Positions 52,922-54,905 of a DNA stretch of 54,905 nt are shown here, piece by piece (within the stretch, counting starts at the first letter, position 1; each line of letters opens with the position of its first letter). The stretch is from Sphingomonadaceae bacterium (lineage in GTDB: Bacteria; Pseudomonadota; Alphaproteobacteria; Sphingomonadales; Sphingomonadaceae): the NCBI GenBank assembly GCA_021732525.1, contig JAKFUU010000011.1:1-54905 (forward strand). Direction: 5' to 3'. The notes beneath the pieces are model-generated. The model did no database searches. It saw nothing but the letters and a program-made list of their open reading frames with translations, and was not told the origin of the DNA. Made by a program: the position numbers and the translations under genes.

Positions 52922-53623
52922 CTATATAGCCCCGCAAATTGGCGCTTTTAGGTGAAACTTGTCCCACCGCAATGCGACGCCGCGCTCCACCATCGCGCAA
53001 TTCACTTCTATATCAGCTTCATTTCGACAAATAGCTGCGATGCGCTCGTAGCTTGTGCCAGTAGCTCTGCATTTGAGTGTCTGGCCATCGGCCAATTCGA
53101 CTAGTGCAGCCTTTGCGGCTGCTCCCGAAACACTGGGGCAAGGATGTCCTACGCCACAATTTTCGTCGAGTTCTCTGGCAGCGATAGCGTGAAGGCGAAT
53201 ACGGCGTCCGTCTGAACAATAAAGCGTGTCGCCATCATGCACGGCGCTAACCTCGCAAGAAAATTCCTCACTTGTGTTGGCCGCGATGCTCTGAGGCTGA
53301 CTTTCCTTCTTGTGCCAAAAAAACAGTGCCGTGATGATGAACGCCGTTACTATAGCAATCAACGAAAGGGTTGGCAGAAGAGCGAACTGCTTACTTTTGC
53401 TATTGAGTGCGACCACGTTATCTGGCCGATACCTTCGTTGTTGCTTGCCGTGCCGTCTCGGCCGAGCATACACCAAAAAATATGAGGCGGCGCAACCGGC
53501 GACAAATAGGATTGCTGCAATCTCAAATGGCCACGCCATCATCTTTGAAAGCGAAAAGCTGGCAACGAGTGATGCAACCATCAAGAGGTTCCACATCAAC
53601 CGCTTGCCAGAAAAGAAGTTCAT
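52922..53623 (-). CDS. Membrane-anchored thermonuclease-like (SNase) protein
   Basis: A protein of 233 residues from ATG 53623. Three hydrophobic segments precede the nuclease-like domain: about 10-25, 31-52 and 82-102 (LIAIVTAFIITALFFW). The SNase part (about 122-233) has the pattern VSAVHDGDTLYC, GRRIRLHAIAARELDEN and a C-terminal YERIAAICR stretch; conserved arginine and glutamate residues appear in usual places. SNase proteins degrade DNA and RNA; here it would face the periplasm with the last segment as anchor. It is the last gene before attR. Confidence 0.8.
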   Translation of the reverse strand: MNFFSGKRLMWNLLMVASLVASFSLSKMMAWPFEIAAILFVAGCAASYFLVYARPRRHGKQQRRYRPDNVVALNSKSKQFALLPTLSLIAIVTAFIITALFFWHKKESQPQSIAANTSEEFSCEVSAVHDGDTLYCSDGRRIRLHAIAARELDENCGVGHPCPSVSGAAAKAALVELADGQTLKCRATGTSYERIAAICRNEADIEVNCAMVERGVALRWDKFHLKAPICGAI

Positions 53624-53718
53624 GCAACGAGCATAACTACCAATTGGAATTTTGGAACCCATCTCATTTCGGCATTACACGAGTTGCATTTGCTACAATT
53701 GATAGCTACCAAAGTCGT

Positions 53719-53753
53719 TGTAGCAAGTTTCAAAAATGACGGTATTCTGCGGG
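53719..53753 (-). promoter_or_regulatory. Right arm-type integrase site
   Basis: Read on the minus strand this segment runs CCCGCAGAATACCG to AACTTGCTACA and matches the left arm site at 41529-41567. A further TTGCTACA is at 53691. The symmetrical arrangement around both att cores supports a role in integrase binding. Confidence 0.6.
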
Positions 53754-53773
53754 CTTGGGCATGGAAGTGTCAT

Positions 53774-53791
53774 TTCCCGTAGGGGTCACCA
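53774..53791 (+). other. Attachment site (attR) of the genomic island
   Basis: An exact copy of ttcccgtaggggtcacca, the last 18 bases of tRNA-Glu, lies here without the rest of the tRNA. It marks the distal end of the 12.3-kb island and may at the same time be the left site of the second element, whose integrase gene begins 163 bp on. The region 53624-53954 holds this site, the right arm repeat, the leader of that integrase gene and nothing else that I recognise. Confidence 0.92.
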
Positions 53792-53954
53792 GAATAGCCT
53801 CCATGGCTGTCCGCTGGCGTCCGATAAGTGGCTATTTTCCGAGAGTTTTTGATGCTATAACGCCCGTAGCGATACGGCGCAGTGTATCTTTATCCCCTCA
53901 ATTCGGGGGTAGATTTGAGGGTGTATCGTCTGTCGCATTTGAGGAGGTACCCTC

Positions 53955-54778
53955 ATGGGACTGACGGCAGTAGCGATCAAAGCGGCCAAAGGCCGCGACA
54001 AGCCATATAAGCTGGCAGATTCGGACGGCTTGCATTTGCTCGTTCTGCCAAGCGGTGGACGCTACTGGCGGATAAACTATCGCTACCTCAGCAAATACAA
54101 GACGTTGGCCTTCGGCGTGTGGCCCGACGTCGAGCTGGCCGATGCAAGGGCCAAGCGAGACGAGGCACGGCGTCTGCTCGCCAAGGGCATTGATCCAGCC
54201 GAGCAAGCCAAATTGGACAAGATCACTGCAAGCGTTGCTGCTGCGAACACATTTCAGGCGGTGGCCGACGAATGGTTGGCAAAGATCGAGCGCGAAGACC
54301 TATCACCCGTCACGCTCAAGAAAAATCGCTGGCTATTGAGCTTCACCTACTCCGCGCTTGGTCGTCGTCCGATTGCGGACATCTCCCCGCACGAATTGCT
54401 CGCCGTCCTTCGCACTGTCGAGACACGGGGGCGTCATGAATCCGCCAAACGTATCCGAGCAACATGCAGTCAGGTTTTCCGCTATGCGATTGCGACCGCA
54501 CGGGCCGACCGGGATGTCGCCGCTGACCTGAAAGGGGCGCTCACAGTCCCCAAGGTGACGCACAGGGCCGCGATTACAACGCCATTGGAGGTTGGTGGCT
54601 TGCTACGGGCTATAGAGGGCTTTGAGGGTCATCCTGTGACCGCTACGGCGCTCAAGCTGCTGCCGCACGTGTTCGTCCGCCCCGGCGAACTGCGCTATGC
54701 CGAATGGGCCGATTTCGATCTCGACAAGGCCATCTGGACGATCCCACCGCACAAGACCAAAATGCGCCGCGTCCATTC
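53955..54778 (+). pseudogene. P4-type integrase, cut by IS3
   Basis: The first 275 residues belong to a P4/CP4-57-type tyrosine integrase: the N-terminal DUF4102 module (LTAVAIKAAKGRDKPYKLADSDGL... with YKTLAFGVWPDV and AKGIDPAEQ), the core-binding domain and the start of the catalytic domain with the first arginine in RPGELRYAEW and TIPPHKTKMRR. Intact enzymes have about 400 residues; the HxxR and tyrosine parts are missing. From 54779 the frame continues for a short, meaningless stretch in the antisense strand of the inserted IS3. The gene follows the distal att copy and likely belongs to a second island. Confidence 0.88.
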
Positions 54779-54905
54779 TGGACTTGCACCGGTTTGGTTC
54801 CGGCCACCTGTCTATCATTATGCCACCTTAGCTTCGAAAGCCAAGGGGCTTATGCCGCCCAGATATGAGTGGCGTCTTCGTGGGTTATAGAACCCGTTGA
54901 TGTAC
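54779..54905 (-). mobile_element. IS3-family insertion, 3' end (inverted copy)
   Basis: This segment is the reverse complement of 37-163, with few differences and no gaps over 127 bp. The terminal repeat starts TGGACTTGCACCGG and the transposase C-terminus lies on the minus strand, ending at the TAA at 54818-54820. It interrupts the integrase frame and continues beyond the window. Confidence 0.9.

Larger units (their letters stand above)
41481..53791 (+). mobile_element. 12.3-kb integrative genomic island at tRNA-Glu
   Basis: The island is delimited by an 18-bp direct repeat of the tRNA end. It contains a tyrosine integrase at the tRNA side, a XRE regulator, a serine recombinase, a reverse transcriptase, defence-type genes (AAA+ ATPase with subtilase) and unknown genes. 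Codon use and GC content differ visibly from the flanking core genes, with more A/T at third positions. No conjugation or phage structural genes are present. The gene set suggests a compact carrier of anti-phage functions. Confidence 0.88.

Noticed and set aside
41481-53791. Prophage
   Set aside because: No capsid, tail, terminase, lysis or replication genes; the M15-like protein alone does not indicate a lysis module.
54779-54890. Integrase frame continuing to 54890
   Set aside because: This part is the antisense of the IS3 end; the protein tail is an artefact of the insertion.
1-54905. CRISPR arrays or cas genes
   Set aside because: No regularly spaced direct repeats and no Cas-like proteins were found.

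Overview
The window looks like a chromosomal contig of an alphaproteobacterium, most likely a sphingomonad (Sphingopyxis/Sphingorhabdus-like; inferred). The pointers are a SciP (DUF1153) homologue, ATP12 and ubiquinol-cytochrome c chaperones, a class I lysyl-tRNA synthetase, DUF3297 and a YceD gene of alphaproteobacterial type. Both window ends lie inside inverted copies of the same IS3-family element (1-163 and 54779-54905), so the limits probably reflect an IS repeat at which the assembly stopped.

164-41423 is ordinary core genome with the GC-rich codon use of the order. It carries an ECF sigma/membrane-anchored partner pair, a NUDIX hydrolase, a CDP-alcohol phosphotransferase-yceD-UQCC chaperone cluster, bamE, a BaiN-like flavoprotein, DUF3297, a serine hydrolase, mnmA, sciP, a GlsB-type membrane protein, an RND efflux pair with an unusual permease, gmk, an ATP12-small membrane protein-HAD-RluA-CrcB series, an S9 peptidase, rimO, a Baeyer-Villiger monooxygenase, an aminopeptidase-NlpC/P60-argC run, sixA, a DinG-like helicase, lysK-DUF3291-corA, a short asparaginase, DUF4112, two orphan peptide-binding lipoproteins and a DUF4126 protein. 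Three 103-bp copies of one structured repeat and two other palindromic repeat types are scattered here; one is read in frame inside the helicase gene.

41424-53791 is an integrative genomic island in the 3' end of a tRNA-Glu(UUC) gene. An 18-bp copy of the tRNA end (41481-41498 and 53774-53791) bounds 12.3 kb that looks poorer in GC. The island carries a tyrosine integrase next to the tRNA, an XRE regulator, a small membrane protein, a peptidase-M15-like protein, an unusual reverse transcriptase with an SDN active-site motif on the opposite strand, a serine recombinase with a small basic protein and an HNH protein, an AAA+ ATPase/subtilase pair matching the IetA-IetS anti-phage layout, an unknown protein and a membrane-anchored thermonuclease-like protein. 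There are no phage structural or conjugation genes, so I read it as a small defence-carrying island.

A second, P4-type integrase begins just beyond the distal att copy, which suggests that a second island sits in tandem at the same tRNA site. It is cut at 54778 by the right-hand IS3 copy. The strongest candidates for something undescribed are the SDN reverse transcriptase with its convergent M15-like neighbour and its repeat-rich promoter region, shared with the serine recombinase.
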